Shown here piece by piece: positions 63,155 through 64,000 of a stretch of 64,000 nt of DNA (within the stretch, counting starts at the first letter, position 1; each line of letters begins with the position of its first letter). The notes below the pieces were generated by a model, which made no database searches, was not told the DNA's origin, and worked only from the letters and a program-made list of their open reading frames with translations. Source of the DNA: Rhabditoides inermis. Lineage: Eukaryota > Nematoda > Chromadorea > Rhabditida > Rhabditidae. The stretch spans positions 40,001 to 104,000 of the forward strand of contig CAWZYM010000113.1 in assembly GCA_963966185.1 (NCBI GenBank), in the 5' to 3' direction. Both the position numbers and the translations under genes were made by a program.

Positions 63155-64000
63155 CTACAAGTAACAAATAAGCAAACAACAAACACGCACCACTCGAAGC
63201 AACAATGAAATGACGGGCGAGTTTTGATTGAATCAGGTGTGACCAATGAACGTCATTGATGGAAAGAGCGTAGTCTAGATTGATGGGAGATAAGGAAATG
63301 ACAGAGTAGACTACAACCAGCGAATGAACTTATATAGCACGTGTTATCAATGGAAGTTTCGATGATAAGATTGAGTGAGACGACAATCGCAACAAAGAAA
63401 GCAACAACAAAACAGAAGAGGGAGACTATTGAGGTGACTAATCGTATAGTGAATGGGAATATAGACGCGGCAAGTGTCGAAAGAGATTGTGGACGCGAAT
63501 GAAAGTGCGACTATCCCCTTATCCAATGTCCGGTTCGGCCGTATCCCGCCGCCCCAAGAGCGCAAGTTTTGTCCCTTCGTTCGCAGATCCTCCATCCACT
63601 ATCAGACCACTGTGCGTGATTGACCTATATCAAGAGAGCGACATGCGGAAACAGAGAGAAGGTATCAAATGATAAAATCTTCCTTATGATTGATAAAATA
63701 AGTAATACATAACAATAATACAAAAGAATTCAACTATAATAAACTGGTCTCCACCCCGCCAAAACAAATTTGTATGCTCCGCAGGCGAACCATTCCATAT
63801 CCACTGTAAGAATCGGAATGCACGGAGTCCTGCGCAAACCGTTCGGGCGCCAAGCTCGCGTTAGCGCGCAAGTGGTTTTGCGCGGGAATCAGCCAATTGC
63901 CAAATCAGCTGTTACCGTTTCAACCCGTTCTTGTTTTCGTTCAATTTATCAATTTGTATTGTTTTTTGATATTGTATTGTATTTCATATGTTTTTATATC
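63155..64000. other. Upstream flank of ACBP gene, no gene recognised
   Basis: Contains the ACBP promoter. A GC-richer block at 63820-63880 reads CGCGCAAGTGGTTTTGCGCG-like sequence. Short frames are not supported. Confidence 0.4.

Overview
The window is animal nuclear DNA, most likely from a rhabditid-type nematode. Several genes carry introns of only about 40-50 nt that end in TTTCAG or TTGCAG. Two start codons sit within a few bases of a good splice acceptor, as expected if the mRNAs are trans-spliced. One gene is a neuromedin-U-type peptide receptor of the kind common in worms. No species is named, because nothing here fixes it.

Layout. 1.7-3.8 kb: secreted acidic protein (-). 7.6-12.3 kb: large unrecognised acidic protein (-), divergent from a membrane-anchored two-KH protein resembling TDRKH/PAPI (12.8-14.2 kb, +). 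14.5-14.8 kb: ZNF706 orthologue (-), divergent from WDR5 (15.5-17.6 kb, +). 18.5-23.6 kb: a complete ALDH8A1-type aldehyde dehydrogenase (+). 21-42.9 kb: a composite segmental triplication. The 3' half of the ALDH gene, an antisense intronic tRNA-Gly(GCC), an unrecognised micro-intron gene ('gene X') and, in two junctions, a piece of the downstream receptor gene are repeated. The middle unit also carries a 3.6-kb non-LTR retrotransposon. 44.3-50.8 kb: neuromedin-U-like GPCR (-). 50.8-57.4 kb: no recognisable gene, but foldback elements and microsatellites. 57.4-62.4 kb: proline/serine-rich four-pass membrane protein (+), whose first intron holds a 0.76-kb tandem duplication. One copy of that duplication is interrupted by a TA-flanked element made of two inverted tRNA-like sequences. 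62.6-63.2 kb: acyl-CoA-binding protein (-).

The genes do not form a pathway or operon; they look like ordinary neighbours (chromatin, RNA and lipid metabolism, tryptophan catabolism, peptide signalling). What stands out is the architecture: (a) (GA)n/(CT)n tracts that start almost at the splice site in a dozen or more introns of different genes; (b) the chimeric ALDH / gene X / GPCR triplication with mosaic divergence; (c) gene X, readable only across 34-50 nt introns, intact in the middle copy; (d) an almost intact LINE bounded by empty sites, with an 18-bp monomer array at its 5' end; (e) foldback elements carrying tRNA-like segments.

The track of long Ser/Leu, Arg/Glu and Ile/Tyr reading frames that any ORF caller finds here is translation of simple repeats and was ignored. 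All gene models were built by eye from splice signals and reading-frame continuity; exon edges are the least certain part.
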